From contig JAPFFF010000033.1 of NCBI GenBank assembly GCA_039105265.1, positions 124,001 to 188,000 of the forward strand: a stretch of DNA of 64,000 nucleotides. Direction: 5' to 3'. Below the pieces are notes generated by a model. That model made no database searches, was not told the origin of the DNA, and saw only the letters and a program-made list of their open reading frames with translations. Both the position numbers and the translations under genes were made by a program. Source of the stretch: Tritrichomonas musculus. Taxonomy: Eukaryota > Parabasalia > Tritrichomonadida > Tritrichomonadidae. Below are positions 51,514 through 61,726 of this stretch, piece by piece; the stretch's first letter is position 1; each line of letters begins with the position of its first letter.

Positions 51514-52608
51514 TTGAAATTTCAAATATTCAATATTTTTATATCATTCATCAATATAGATTTTTTTTCAATGTTTCATATTTTTTTTTATGTAGCAGCA
51601 CTACAAAAAGCAGCCAGAAATAATGACGTTGAAGTTGTTTATTTTTTATTATTAAAAGAAAAAGAAATAAAAAAAGTTCTTTTCGAAATGAATGTCAATT
51701 TAAAACAAATAGTAATTCCATCATCTGTAACTTCAATTGGATGTGGTGCTTTTTATGAATGTTCATCGTTAACACAGATATCAATTCCATCATCTGTAAC
51801 TTCAATTGAAGAATGCACTTTCTATAAATGTTCATCATTAACATATATATCAATTCCATCATCTGTAACTTCAATTGGAAAATATGCTTTCTATGAATGT
51901 TCATCATTAGCGCAAATATCTATTTCATCATCTATAACTTCAATTAGAGAATGTACTTTTTATAAATGTTCATCATTAACACATATATCAATTCCATCAT
52001 CTGTAACTTCAATCGGCAATTCTGTTTTCTGTAAATGTTCATTGTTAAAGCATATATCAATTTCATCATCTGTGTCTTCAATTGGAAAATATGCTTTCTC
52101 TGAATGTTCATCATTAGCACATATATCAATTCCATCATCTGTAACTTCAATTGGCAATTCTGCATTCTATAAATGTTCATCATTAACACATATATCAATT
52201 TCATTATCTGTAACTTCAATTGGAGAATATGTTTTCTCTAAATGTTCATCATTAAAGCAAATATCTATTTCATCATCTGTAACTTTAATTAAAAAATATG
52301 CTTTCTTTGAATGCTCATCATTAGCCCAAATATTTATTCCATCATCTGTAACTTCAATTGGAGAATATGCTTTCTCTGAATGTTCATCATTAGCACATAT
52401 ATCAATTCCATCATCTGTAACTTCATTTGGAGAATATGTTTTCTCTAATTGTTCATCATTAAAGCAAATATCTATTCCATCATCTGTAACTTCAATTGGA
52501 GATTATGCTTTCTATGGATGTTCATCATTAAACCAAATATCTATTCCATCATCTATTAATCTAAGAAATCTCGCAATACCATCAAATACAATAGTGACCA
52601 CATATTAA
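51514..52608 (+). CDS. ankyrin segment plus BspA LRR array, C-terminal block of the composite
   Basis: The frame opens in AT-driven residues, then from about 51590 reads VAALQKAARNNDVEVVYFLL, one ankyrin repeat. It runs directly into about 12-13 BspA repeats of exactly 23 residues (SSLxxISIPSSVTSIGxYAFxxC) between residues 65 and 345, ending RNLAIPSNTIVTTY. The repeats are nearly identical at the DNA level with a 69-bp period (about 51706-52560), which implies recent duplication or gene conversion. The ATG at 51514 lies in the spacer and is doubtful; the true product probably joins the block ending at 51469. Confidence 0.7.
   Translation: MKFQIFNIFISFINIDFFSMFHIFFYVAALQKAARNNDVEVVYFLLLKEKEIKKVLFEMNVNLKQIVIPSSVTSIGCGAFYECSSLTQISIPSSVTSIEECTFYKCSSLTYISIPSSVTSIGKYAFYECSSLAQISISSSITSIRECTFYKCSSLTHISIPSSVTSIGNSVFCKCSLLKHISISSSVSSIGKYAFSECSSLAHISIPSSVTSIGNSAFYKCSSLTHISISLSVTSIGEYVFSKCSSLKQISISSSVTLIKKYAFFECSSLAQIFIPSSVTSIGEYAFSECSSLAHISIPSSVTSFGEYVFSNCSSLKQISIPSSVTSIGDYAFYGCSSLNQISIPSSINLRNLAIPSNTIVTTY
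51706..52560. repeat. 69-bp tandem repeat encoding BspA LRRs
   Basis: About 12 units contain ccatcatctgtaacttcaat and, 30 bp on, tgttcatcatta. The period is 69 bp (23 codons). Most differences between units fall at the few variable LRR positions. Confidence 0.9.
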
Positions 52609-54503
52609 TTAATAAAAATATTATTTTATATTTATTTTATATTTTGTCATTTGAAAACATTCAAAGAAGGGGAGATAATAAAATTTTCCACTTTTTTCAC
52701 TTCACATTTCGTTTTTTTTAAATAAAAAATAGAGTTTTTCAGAATTTTCGGTTAGTTTTCAAATTTGAATGCTTCATTCAATTTCCTTTCAATTTTTTGA
52801 GGCAAACATGCAAGGTAGTCGTTTCTCGTGCACTAAAAGATTTCAAAGTTTCTTATTTCCAAAAAAATATTCTAATGGTCGTATATCATATGAATTTAGG
52901 ATTCTTTATTCTTCAATTTCTTTTTGGAAGAAAATTAGTTAATATTATTTAAGAAAAATATCTCCATATTTTTACTTTAGTAATCTAATGATTTGCTTCT
53001 AGTGTTGAAAGAAAATGAACAAATAGTGCCTAATTTACTTTTTATTAAATTTTTGAAAAAGATACTGAATCTTTTATGCAAAAAATGTATTAAAATCTCC
53101 TTAATTTTTATATATGATTCATATAAAAAAATTTAATTACAGAAATATATACATAAATTAAATAAATGTATTTAATATAATTATAATGTTCATTATCGAT
53201 CAGCATATTTCATTAACATCAGTTTATTTTTGAAATTATTTGAACATGCACTAAATATACAGTTTATTTTATCACAGAAAAGCTGATATTATACATTTTT
53301 TTTTTAATGGAAATAAAAATCTTTTTATATTTTGAATAGTTTATATTTATATTTTTCTGCGCAAAAAGCGGTTGGAAAAACTTTAATAAAAAATAAAAAT
53401 TGTGAATTTTTTGAAAATTTTTTAAAAAATAGTGATTTTTTTTGAGAAAATTCAAAAAATTGTGAGTTTTTTTTACCAATCAATGCAAAGAATGCAGCGA
53501 AAAAATCCCAAAAAAATATATTTTGATCACTGACTGATGAAGATTAAAGTGACGTGAGTTTCATCCGAAAATTCCTTATCTACTCAAGATATATAATTAG
53601 ATTGCGGCTAATTCCTCAAAAATAAGCATATAAGTGCGTGAATGTTGTGTATGATCAAAAAATATACATTACATATTGCGATATAAAAGTTCAACTCATC
53701 GATTTTCAAATCAACGATTGATATCTAATAATCGCAATTTTTAGTTTTTCAATTTAAACAGAAAGTAATATATCGTTAAATAACATTCTTCATAGTTTTT
53801 CGCATATGATTTTAACAAAAAAATCGATAGAAAGCTTTTTAAAAATCTGTCATTTATTAATGATATTTTTAAATTGATATGAATATGGTAAATAAAAATG
53901 CATCAAATGCATGATATATTTAATAAGATTTAAAAATACACTACTACTTTTTTCTAGTTTTGTTTTTTAAAGGATAAAAATCAAGATTTTTAATAAATTT
54001 AAACTTATTATAAACGTAATTCAAATGTAATCTCGATATTTCATCAGTAATTTTTATCAATTTTTAATTTTATATTCAAAAAAACATACATTTGCTTTAT
54101 AATGATCGTTTTTGTTATTATGATAAAATCAAGAATTGATATATGAGCATTTAAAATTTTAAAATGAATTCTATAACTTACTTTAAAATTTTCAATAGTT
54201 TATTTGATTTTGGATTAAGATAATATCTTAGTCACTGAACAATAATAATAACATATATTCTTTTATATATTATAGATGATTGGTGAAAAAAATAATTTCA
54301 TGATAAATTCAATTTAAAATTTTTGATTATTAATTAAATTTTTCATAGGAATCAACATTATTAATTTGATTCTATCAATTGATTACTGTATCACAAATTA
54401 TATATACATTCTAATTTATTTGTTATTCAAAATAAATATTCTTTATTCATGATTTTTCTTTCATTTATTTCTTTTTTAAAAAAATAAAAACACAGTAGTA
54501 ATA
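52609..54503. other. AT-rich intergenic region
   Basis: No gene in 1.9 kb. One part (53518-53665) is bounded by an imperfect inverted pair, atattttgatca and tgatcaaaaaatat, and is richer in G and C inside, with a TGATGA box at 53535; it could be a small structured RNA or a MITE. Nothing else was recognised. Confidence 0.4.
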
Positions 54504-54560
54504 CTAAGGAGGGTTCCGCACTACGTGCTCCACCCACGTTCGCTTCGCTCACTCCCTTAG
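54504..54560. repeat. GC-rich imperfect palindrome at the edge of the helicase island
   Basis: The ends ctaaggaggg and ctcccttag pair. Inside are gcac-tac-gtgc and the cgcttcgc tract. The style matches the hairpin at 42387-42446, which also has ccgcac and gtgctacgtgg. It lies about 390 bp before the helicase ORF and marks where base composition changes. Confidence 0.6.
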
Positions 54561-54952
54561 CTCTAATTCATTCAGTCTACCAAAAATTATCATTTTTGTC
54601 ATCCTCGACCAAATTTGTATATATACCCGCCACAGTAGCGTGACAGCTAATTTAATTGACGAAATCCCCCAAAAATCAGCTGTTTATGTATTTAATTTAG
54701 TGCTACTTGTGGCACAAGACTATGGATATATGTCTATATATGACAATTCTAATAGCGATAACCTATAATAATGGCTAAATAAACTATTATAATAGGCGAA
54801 ATCGGCTATATTAATATGAAACCGTTTCTAAACAATTCCATAGCTATACTCATATACAACATTATCGAGATTGAGTCCAATAAAGTAGAACTAATAGTGG
54901 CAGATAATGAATGACTATTGTAGCATATAATGAATGACTATATGTATAAACG

Positions 54953-56464
54953 ATGGATTTGGTATGTGAATTACATGAAAATTTTATCCAACTGAAACCA
55001 ATGACACTGAACACTATGTTATACGATCACGTATATGAAGGTATAAAATATGAGTCTGTTGATGATTATAGATATCCAGTTCCTGACGCTGACGATGCTT
55101 TCGCTAACGCAGATCCATTGAAACAACAAATCGAACCAATACCAACACCAGAAGAAGTCCATGATCCGTCATATATACGATGGCAGATGTTTGATGAGAT
55201 CCCTGAACGATTATACACTATACAGTGTGAAGGTTACTTCGATAAGAACGGCCATCCATTAGATGATGAAACATCGATTAAACACCTAACTAATGGTGAA
55301 CATAAACTTTGTGTTGATGATATTATAGAACGTTATGATGAGAATGGTAACTTTCTCGGTTATGTCGACTTTGATGACTCTCTTTGTTATTACATAGACC
55401 ATGATAAGTATGATTTACGTAAGATCACTAAACAAATCCGGACTAAGAAGTTCATCTGTGAAGCTCCAATCGGTTCTGGTAAATCGACAGCGATCCGTAA
55501 ATGGATTGCATCGCATAGTACAGAGAGGTTTATGGTTATAGTTCCAACAGTGAATATCGCTGAAGAGTTCTATACCAAGTTGAATGATATGGATGTTAAT
55601 TCCATTCGGTTGTGTGTTAACGATAATGCGTTTAAAGAGTTTCACAAAGCTGTACACAATGAAGTTAATGTGATTATTACTACATACAACACAGCTTCGA
55701 AATGTTTAGGTGATTTAATCGAAGAATACTACATGAACGAACAACGATTAGATTACTTTCTAGTGATTGATGAAGCGCATATGTTACTACAACATATTGG
55801 ATTGATTGAGATTACTAAAGAGTTCGATAAGGTTGCGTTAATAAGTGCTACTGCTGACGATATTAAACACTTCGCGTGTTTTAGAGATTACATAATCGTT
55901 AATCCATGTATCGATAAGAGATACAATCGAAATATATACGTTAACAAGTTGATACCAGATGCGGATGAACAACGAGCTGAGATAGTTAACTTAATCGATA
56001 CAAAGCGAATGAACTACGATAAAGTATTAATTAAGATCGAAGATAAGAAACAATGTAAGTTGTTGAAAGAGATGCTGATAGATAGATACAAGGTTGCGTT
56101 ATACACAGGTGATACCAAAGAGATTAAGTTGAATGAAGATGGTTTGTTCGATGAAGATGTTGATGTTGTTATATCTACTTCATCCATCCAGAATGGACAG
56201 TCCATTAAAGAGAATATTCTATCTGTATTCGTCCAAACCTATATCGATAGTGTGTCCAGTGTTAAACAGTTTCTAGGTCGAAACCGAAATCGAAACTCGG
56301 ATGTATATGTATATGTTCGATATGGTAAACACATGAACAAGAGAAAGTACTCGATACCGAACAACAGATATGAGAGATACTTAAACGAACTGCGTGATAG
56401 AGCATGGAATTGTATGAGCAAAACAGGTTGGAATTATATATTACGTGGGTATGGTCGTGTATGA
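54953..56464 (+). CDS. SF2 DExH helicase of probable virus or mobile-element origin (fossil)
   Basis: The 503-residue frame has a complete SF2 helicase core: APIGSGKST (Walker A, 171-179), MVIVPTV (Ia), ITTYNTASK, DEAH (273-276), SAT (298-300), VVISTSSIQNGQS (V) and QFLGRNRNRN (VI, 439-448). The compact motif VI and short C-domain resemble replication origin-binding helicases of large DNA viruses more than cellular DEAD-box proteins. Base and codon use (frequent cga, cgt, aac, atc) differ sharply from neighbouring genes. No capsid, integrase, polymerase or long terminal repeat is visible nearby, so the family cannot be fixed. The copy looks almost whole, with perhaps one break, and has not drifted to local AT content, so it is probably a young insertion. 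Confidence 0.6.
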   Translation: MDLVCELHENFIQLKPMTLNTMLYDHVYEGIKYESVDDYRYPVPDADDAFANADPLKQQIEPIPTPEEVHDPSYIRWQMFDEIPERLYTIQCEGYFDKNGHPLDDETSIKHLTNGEHKLCVDDIIERYDENGNFLGYVDFDDSLCYYIDHDKYDLRKITKQIRTKKFICEAPIGSGKSTAIRKWIASHSTERFMVIVPTVNIAEEFYTKLNDMDVNSIRLCVNDNAFKEFHKAVHNEVNVIITTYNTASKCLGDLIEEYYMNEQRLDYFLVIDEAHMLLQHIGLIEITKEFDKVALISATADDIKHFACFRDYIIVNPCIDKRYNRNIYVNKLIPDADEQRAEIVNLIDTKRMNYDKVLIKIEDKKQCKLLKEMLIDRYKVALYTGDTKEIKLNEDGLFDEDVDVVISTSSIQNGQSIKENILSVFVQTYIDSVSSVKQFLGRNRNRNSDVYVYVRYGKHMNKRKYSIPNNRYERYLNELRDRAWNCMSKTGWNYILRGYGRV

Positions 56465-56810
56465 TTCGGTAAATCTGCTGTTGATGACGATAATGGTTCG
56501 CAAAGTGAAGTTCTCGAAGAGAATGATACTTCGTACTCCGCTACCGCGGATGAACCAGTTGATGATGATGAATCTGTTGATGAACCTATCGTTAATGAAC
56601 CTATCGTTGATAAAATTGAGAAGATTTATTTCAAAAAGTAGATTTTTTATTTTCTAACCTTTATTGAATAACCGATAACTTTTTGAATGCTTGAATAGAA
56701 ATTTTATTTTATTTTTGAATTGTTATTTGGATTGCTCTTTTTAAAAAGTCGATTTTTTATTTTCGCAACGTTTTTGAATTATGAAACACTACTGTACCAA
56801 AATTTTTCTC
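56465..56810. other. right flank of the helicase island
   Basis: The sequence keeps the island's composition to about 56640, then returns to AT-rich DNA. Two similar pieces (aaaaagtagattttttattttc near 56633 and aaaaagtcgattttttattttc near 56741) form a direct repeat, and a related piece occurs near 20128. Confidence 0.4.
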
Positions 56811-56910
56811 GATATTTGATATCGAGATCGATTATCAAATTTATAACTTTGTTATCAATATCAAAAAACGTAATGATAATTGATATCGATTATCGAGATA
56901 TAACAAGCCC
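56811..56910. mobile_element. possible relic of a hAT-like element end
   Basis: The right edge taacaagccc (56901-56910), preceded by gatatcgattatcgagata, matches the right end of the 20390-20846 hAT-like element. The left end and target duplication were not found, so it is probably a truncated copy. Confidence 0.35.
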
Positions 56911-56964
56911 ACTTGGTGATATATGATGATTTTTACTGATTCTTGTTAATAATCTAGAAAAATG

Positions 56965-57460
56965 TTATAGATCTTCTTTGTTGTTTTTTATATTGAGTTT
57001 ATTTAATTTTTGGATGAATTTTTGCAGGTTTGTATCGTTATCTTTAGTAGATATGAGAATTGAATTTGAATCAATTACTAGTTTGTTGAACCTATTTTTC
57101 AAAATCACTTTTTGTTTGTTATCCCTTCCATTTTGCTTGTTTTTGGCTGCTACTTTTTGAAAATAAATGAAAAAAAGAAAATTATATGTTTTAATGTTCC
57201 ATATGAACATATATAAGCCAGGAAAAGTGTCAAATGTTCCGAATTAACTGCATCAGATTCATATGTTGCACACTGTGGGAGTTTTTCTAAATAATCATTA
57301 TTGCATCCAGATGATTTGTGTCATGTAAAAATTTTGTATTTAAAAATTTCATTTAAAAATGAACATAAATTTACAATTTCATATGGTTCTTCATTTTCTA
57401 ATATATTTTCCTGCTCTAATCAACCTTTTTTCTGAATTAGAAGATCTTGGTTTAATAAAA
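56965..57460 (-). pseudogene. decayed minus-strand gene, family unknown
   Basis: Protein-like pieces on the minus strand include ILENEEPYEIVNLCSFLNEI near 57400, YLEKLPQCATYESDAVNSEH near 57270 and a Lys/Asn-rich tail (KVILKNRFNKLVIDSNSILI) ending at 56965. They lie in different frames with stops between. The family is not recognised. Confidence 0.3.
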
Positions 57461-57696
57461 TCAATGATTTTTTCAGAAAATATATTACAAACTCAAAGGT
57501 GAAACACTTTTTCCATCCACAGCTTCACCTTTTCCCCTACTTATAACATATTAAAGTATTATTAATTATTTAGTTTTTTTCTCCAAAGAAAAAGACTCAA
57601 TATTATAATTTAAATAACTATAATAATAAAAAGTGAAAAGAGAAGAAGTTTTTTATAAATTACTAGCTTTTAATTATTAAGGCTGATGGTATTTCT

Positions 57697-58041
57697 TTAT
57701 GATGCAAATAGGGCAAGATAGTAAAAAGCAGTAATGTTGTTTTCTTTGAAGACGGTATATGCATCTTCATTTTCATGTTCTTTACTAAACAAATTGTCAT
57801 TATCTTCAAAATCTTCTTTAACAAAAACAGAAAATCCGTCAATTTGGTGAGTTTTTGGAGGTGCATTATCAAGATTTTTAATAAATATAAGATCTTTAAT
57901 ATTTGAAATAGCTTTTTTCGCATAACAAGAGTTAATGATATGTTGTTTTAATTCCAAAATGGTACTACCTTTCTTAATTTTTAATCTGAAATATCTATTT
58001 TTGAAGTTTGCATTTGTTGCTGCAACTAATATTGATTCCAT
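57697..58041 (-). CDS. small protein with a ubiquitin-like fold pattern
   Basis: The 114 residues begin MESILVAATNANFKNRYFRL, then KIKKGSTILELKQHIINSCY, the strand-turn-strand-helix start of a ubiquitin-like domain. IKDLIFIKNLDNAPPKTHQI and GFSVFVKEDF follow and could be the remaining strands. There is no C-terminal Gly-Gly, and the tail (KENNITAFYYLALFAS) is hydrophobic. It is thus not a conjugated ubiquitin but may be a ubiquitin-like domain protein. This is weak fold recognition by eye. The frame is intact with a clear ATG. Confidence 0.45.
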   Translation of the reverse strand: MESILVAATNANFKNRYFRLKIKKGSTILELKQHIINSCYAKKAISNIKDLIFIKNLDNAPPKTHQIDGFSVFVKEDFEDNDNLFSKEHENEDAYTVFKENNITAFYYLALFAS

Positions 58042-58505
58042 AATGTAAAATACCGTCTGAAATTGTCAAAATTCATATGGCAAAATAATTTTTTGGTAGA
58101 CGAAAAATTTTGCAATTTCCACTAAAATTTTTATTCAATTTTTTTGTATTGTTTTTAATCGTCGTGGCCCAACACCTTGTTTTTCATCAACAAATCTAAC
58201 CAGTAGACGAATTTAAGTAAAATCACACAGCATTATATCATAAGTGCACATCATTTGCTCATATTATCTCTCAAGGGTTTACTCATAAGCTTCCAAACTA
58301 TAAATCAATTGGTGAACTTCTTATGTTTTCAAAATTACTTAACTTATTGAGCGCTTTTTCTTTACCACTTTATCTAATTTATACTTTTAAAGCGAAATCA
58401 TATGATTTTATCCTTTGATTCGTAATTCATATCGAATAAAATATTCATAAGTGTAAAATAAAATTTTGGAAATTTATGAAACTTTTTGAGACCAATATTT
58501 TATAA
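58042..58505. other. AT-rich intergenic region
   Basis: It lies between the divergent small protein and the DUF3447/BspA pseudogene and should hold both promoters. Nothing recognised. Confidence 0.4.
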
Positions 58506-60450
58506 ATGGATATTAAGGTACAAATCCAGTACGTTTAGTAACCGCAATTTTTTTTGACATTATAAAAGAATAAGATGACATGTTAAATAAAAAACGATTA
58601 TTTTCATTCATTTCATATAACATGTCATAATGTTTATTTAAATTGTAAAATAAGTATCAAAAACAAACCTAGTTAATTTAAACTTTTTCAGAGACATGCA
58701 ACTATTCAAATAATAAACGTTCTCCTATTCAAAAAATAACGTACTGGATTTGTACCTTAAAGAATATTTTGAACAAAAAAATGAATTATATCAAGATATT
58801 TTGTTTTTGCTTGAAGATAATGAAGATAACGATGCAAACCTGCATCGTAAAATTAAATAAACTCAAGATCAAAAATTACAAAGATGAATGATCTAGAACA
58901 TTTTTCTAGATTATTAACAAGCATCAGCAATAATCATCATAGATCACCAAGATTTTTTTAAAAAATAAAAAAGATTATTGTATCATTCCAAAATGATCTC
59001 AAGCAAATCTTCACCAATGAAGAAATTTTCGATATATTTTCAACAAACACGCTCCTTCTTCTTTTTCTCTCTGAAAATCAAATCCTTAAAACTGACTCAT
59101 ACAACAAAAATTCTACTTTTTTTATGCCATATTTATTGGGACAACAAGAAGGCGACAACTATGATGAACATGAAGAAAAAAGGAGAATTAGTGAGAATGA
59201 TTCTTATATTTGCTCGTTAATTCGAGAAGATTTATTAGATGACTTTATTTCATATGTTTTGAGAAGCAATTTTAACATTCGAAGCAAAATAGAACGATCA
59301 AAGTATGAAACAAATTGTTTTCTAATTTACAAAGAGCCAACGATAATTGAATATGCAGCATTTTACGGTTCTATTCAAGTTTTTCAATATCTTCTGTTAA
59401 ATAACGTTGAATTGACACCGTCGTTGTGGATTTATGGAATTCATTCAAATAACGCTGAATTGATTCATCTTTTGGAGAGACAAAAAATTGCACCACCCAA
59501 CAAATTATATAAAGAATGCCGTAACGAAGCAATAAAATGTCATCATAATGATATTGCTCGATATATTATAAATAATTACATTCCAAAAAAAAATTCTGGT
59601 TTACAATTTGAACCATAAGTTATTGACTTAGTTTTCCGTTATTTCAATTATTCTTTCTTCCCAGATAAATTCGATACAAATTTAATATTTAGCTACTTGT
59701 ATCGATACAATTATATGAATGCGGTTGAACTTTTTATTGATGAGAATTTTAATGATATTAAGGATCAAATAATTCATTAATTCAATTTCAAAATGGAGTT
59801 TGAAAATTCAATTTTTTTTTAATGACATTCAAAAATAATCTTTTTTTATTCAATTTCAATAATATTTTAAAATAATGTTTTAAATTTTTATTATTTTAAA
59901 TGAAGTTTTATTAAATAAATTGTTTTTTAATAAGGTTGCAATTCATAGTGCTTGCAAATCGAATCGAATTGATGTCATTTATTTTCTTTTATCGTCACAT
60001 GAAAAGATTGATAATTTCTGCTTTAAAGAATGCCAAACTTTACGAACGATCGCAATTCCTTACTGTATAAAATCAATTGGATATGGATCGTTTTATATTT
60101 GTTCATTATTAAAGTATATCATGATTCCAGCATCTGTAAAATCAATTGAGAAAGAAGCTTTCATTGGATGTTCTTCATTGGAGGAAATAATTTTTCAAAA
60201 GCCATCTTCATTATCAACAATTGGCCAATATGCATTTAGAGATTGCACTTCTCTTTCTCAGATAACACTTCCATCATCTATTACTGCAATTTAAGTTGGA
60301 ATTTTCAGACTTTAATTGGATTTCGAGGATTTTCAACCACCGATTTTTCTGGAAATAGAAATATCACAATATTTATGGATCTTGTATAATAAAAGGCTCA
60401 CTTGAAGAATTGCTCGATAACGTTCAAAAATCACTTGCCGATGCTGATTA
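58506..60450 (+). pseudogene. DUF3447/ankyrin/BspA(/kinase) gene disrupted by a MITE
   Basis: The original start is ATGGATATTAA at 58506. The 240-bp MITE interrupts it after the third codon, and the frame resumes at 58761 as EYFEQKNELYQDILFLLEDN. Several frames then carry the DUF3447 region: SISNNHHRSPRF, FTNEEIFDIFSTN, then the long frame 59124-59618 with SENDSYICSLIREDLLDDFI, IEYAAFYGSIQVFQYLLLNN and AIKCHHNDIARYI. One in-frame stop after GLQFEP is followed by the expected VIDLVFRYFNYSFFPDKFDT. After a 160-bp AT-rich spacer, an ankyrin segment (VAIHSACKSNRIDVIYFLLS) and four BspA repeats follow to 60294. A trace of a kinase N-lobe end (GSLEELLDNVQKSLADAD) appears at 60395-60450. Multiple breaks make it a dead gene. 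Confidence 0.7.
58517..58756. mobile_element. 240-bp TTAA-flanked MITE, copy 2
   Basis: It has the same terminal repeats and length as the copy at 21238-21477, flanked by TTAA at 58513-58516 and 58757-58760. Removing the element and one TTAA restores ATG GAT ATT AAA GAA TAT TTT, that is MDIKEYF, in frame with the DUF3447 gene. This shows the exact insertion site. Confidence 0.93.
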
Positions 60451-60499
60451 AAACTGAAGGAAAAAAAACTGTATATTAATGAAATTTTTCCCTTTTTTC

Positions 60500-61726
60500 T
60501 TATTCAACATCGATTCGTCGTTGATATTCATGAAGTTGTTCCAAATTTGTCTTTTGTCCAAATTCTTCGAGGGCATATTTGTCTTCCTTGAGAATCGTTG
60601 TGATTTCATCAAATGTCGGCCTTTCTGATGGATCCTGCTTCCAGCATTTTTGGATCAGTTCCCAGTAATGATCTGGAATGTTTTCCGGTCTTTCAGGTCT
60701 GAATCCTCGACGTATCTTCGCCCAAAATTGTTGAGTAGATCTTATTTTTCTGATAATAGCAAAATTAACATCAATGGAAAACAGCCTATATAAAAATATT
60801 GCATAAGAATAAACATCTACAGGGTAACTATATCCTTCCCAGTCATCCATGAATGTTTCTGGTGCCATCGATAGAGGTGTTCCAACACACATTTCTAATT
60901 CGAATGGATCATCAATAAATCTAGATAATGAAAATGAGCCAATTCTAGGTTCAAGTTTATCATCAAGCAAAACATTTTCGTTGCTTAGATTTCGATGAAT
61001 TACTTTTCTTTTATGAAGACTCTTCATTGTCGCTGCTACTCCAAAAATGATTTTGCTTCGAATCGTTGGATTCATTTGTTCATTTTCTTTCCCTTCTGAC
61101 TCTAAATATTTGTCAGTAATTTCCTTTACACTGCCATTTTTCATGAACTCTGAAATAGCGATGTAGCCAGTGAGATCAATATTAACACACCTTTCTTCAT
61201 ATGTTGTTTTATAATTCTGAAGTACAACGTTTCGCTTTTCTTGGTTTGTTAGTGGAAAACGGAAACTTTGCGTTTTCAGCAAGCCTGGAAGATCAATTCG
61301 TGATATATTCGTGCCAAAATATAAATTAACGCGATTTGAAAAATTTTTTCCTGTAAAATGTTTGATTACAACTTCTTTCCCTGTGTTTTTATTCACTCCT
61401 TTAAAGATATTATTTGGATAATTGAGAATTAACTCGGTAATTTCATAATCATCAATATTTGGAATAGGAATCGGATCTGTTAAAAAAGGTATTTCGATCC
61501 GCACCAGCAAATGGCAATATTCAAAAACTGAAAAATGAATTTTATTGTCAAGTGGAGGAATTGAAATCGATGCAAGTGATGAACATTCTGCAAAAGAATT
61601 TTCACCAATGAATTCCAATGTTGATGAGTATTCAAAGAAAATTTTGGAAAAAAAATTTGAAATAATAATTGATATCTTCTTTTGTAAAAAAATTTTATAA
61701 TTTTTATTAATGAGTATTTTCAACAA
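60500..61726 (-). CDS. BspA LRR plus TKL-type pseudokinase
   Basis: The 408-residue frame has two to three BspA repeats (EYSSTLEFIGENSFAECSSL, residues 32-90) followed by a kinase domain (about 92-385). VIK (Lys122) is present. The catalytic loop reads HRNLSNENVLLD (244-255), so HRD is HRN, and DFG is replaced by GSF (263-265). APE (289-291), DVYSYAIFLYRL and ERPTFDEI of the TKL C-lobe are well kept. It should bind partners rather than phosphorylate. The first 30 residues (MLKILINKNYKIFLQKKISI...) are AT-driven, so the real N-terminus, probably more LRRs, is missing or lies across a spacer. The kinase part is intact. Confidence 0.7.
   Translation of the reverse strand: MLKILINKNYKIFLQKKISIIISNFFSKIFFEYSSTLEFIGENSFAECSSLASISIPPLDNKIHFSVFEYCHLLVRIEIPFLTDPIPIPNIDDYEITELILNYPNNIFKGVNKNTGKEVVIKHFTGKNFSNRVNLYFGTNISRIDLPGLLKTQSFRFPLTNQEKRNVVLQNYKTTYEERCVNIDLTGYIAISEFMKNGSVKEITDKYLESEGKENEQMNPTIRSKIIFGVAATMKSLHKRKVIHRNLSNENVLLDDKLEPRIGSFSLSRFIDDPFELEMCVGTPLSMAPETFMDDWEGYSYPVDVYSYAIFLYRLFSIDVNFAIIRKIRSTQQFWAKIRRGFRPERPENIPDHYWELIQKCWKQDPSERPTFDEITTILKEDKYALEEFGQKTNLEQLHEYQRRIDVE

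Noticed and set aside
51695-52219. Minus-strand repeated ORFs (MMNIYRKxxxQLKLQMMELI)
   Set aside because: They are the reverse-strand shadow of the 69-bp BspA repeat.
54504-56640. A full Polinton/Maverick or giant-virus integration
   Set aside because: Only a helicase is visible. No capsid, packaging ATPase, integrase, polymerase or long terminal repeats were seen within reach, so a whole element is not claimed.
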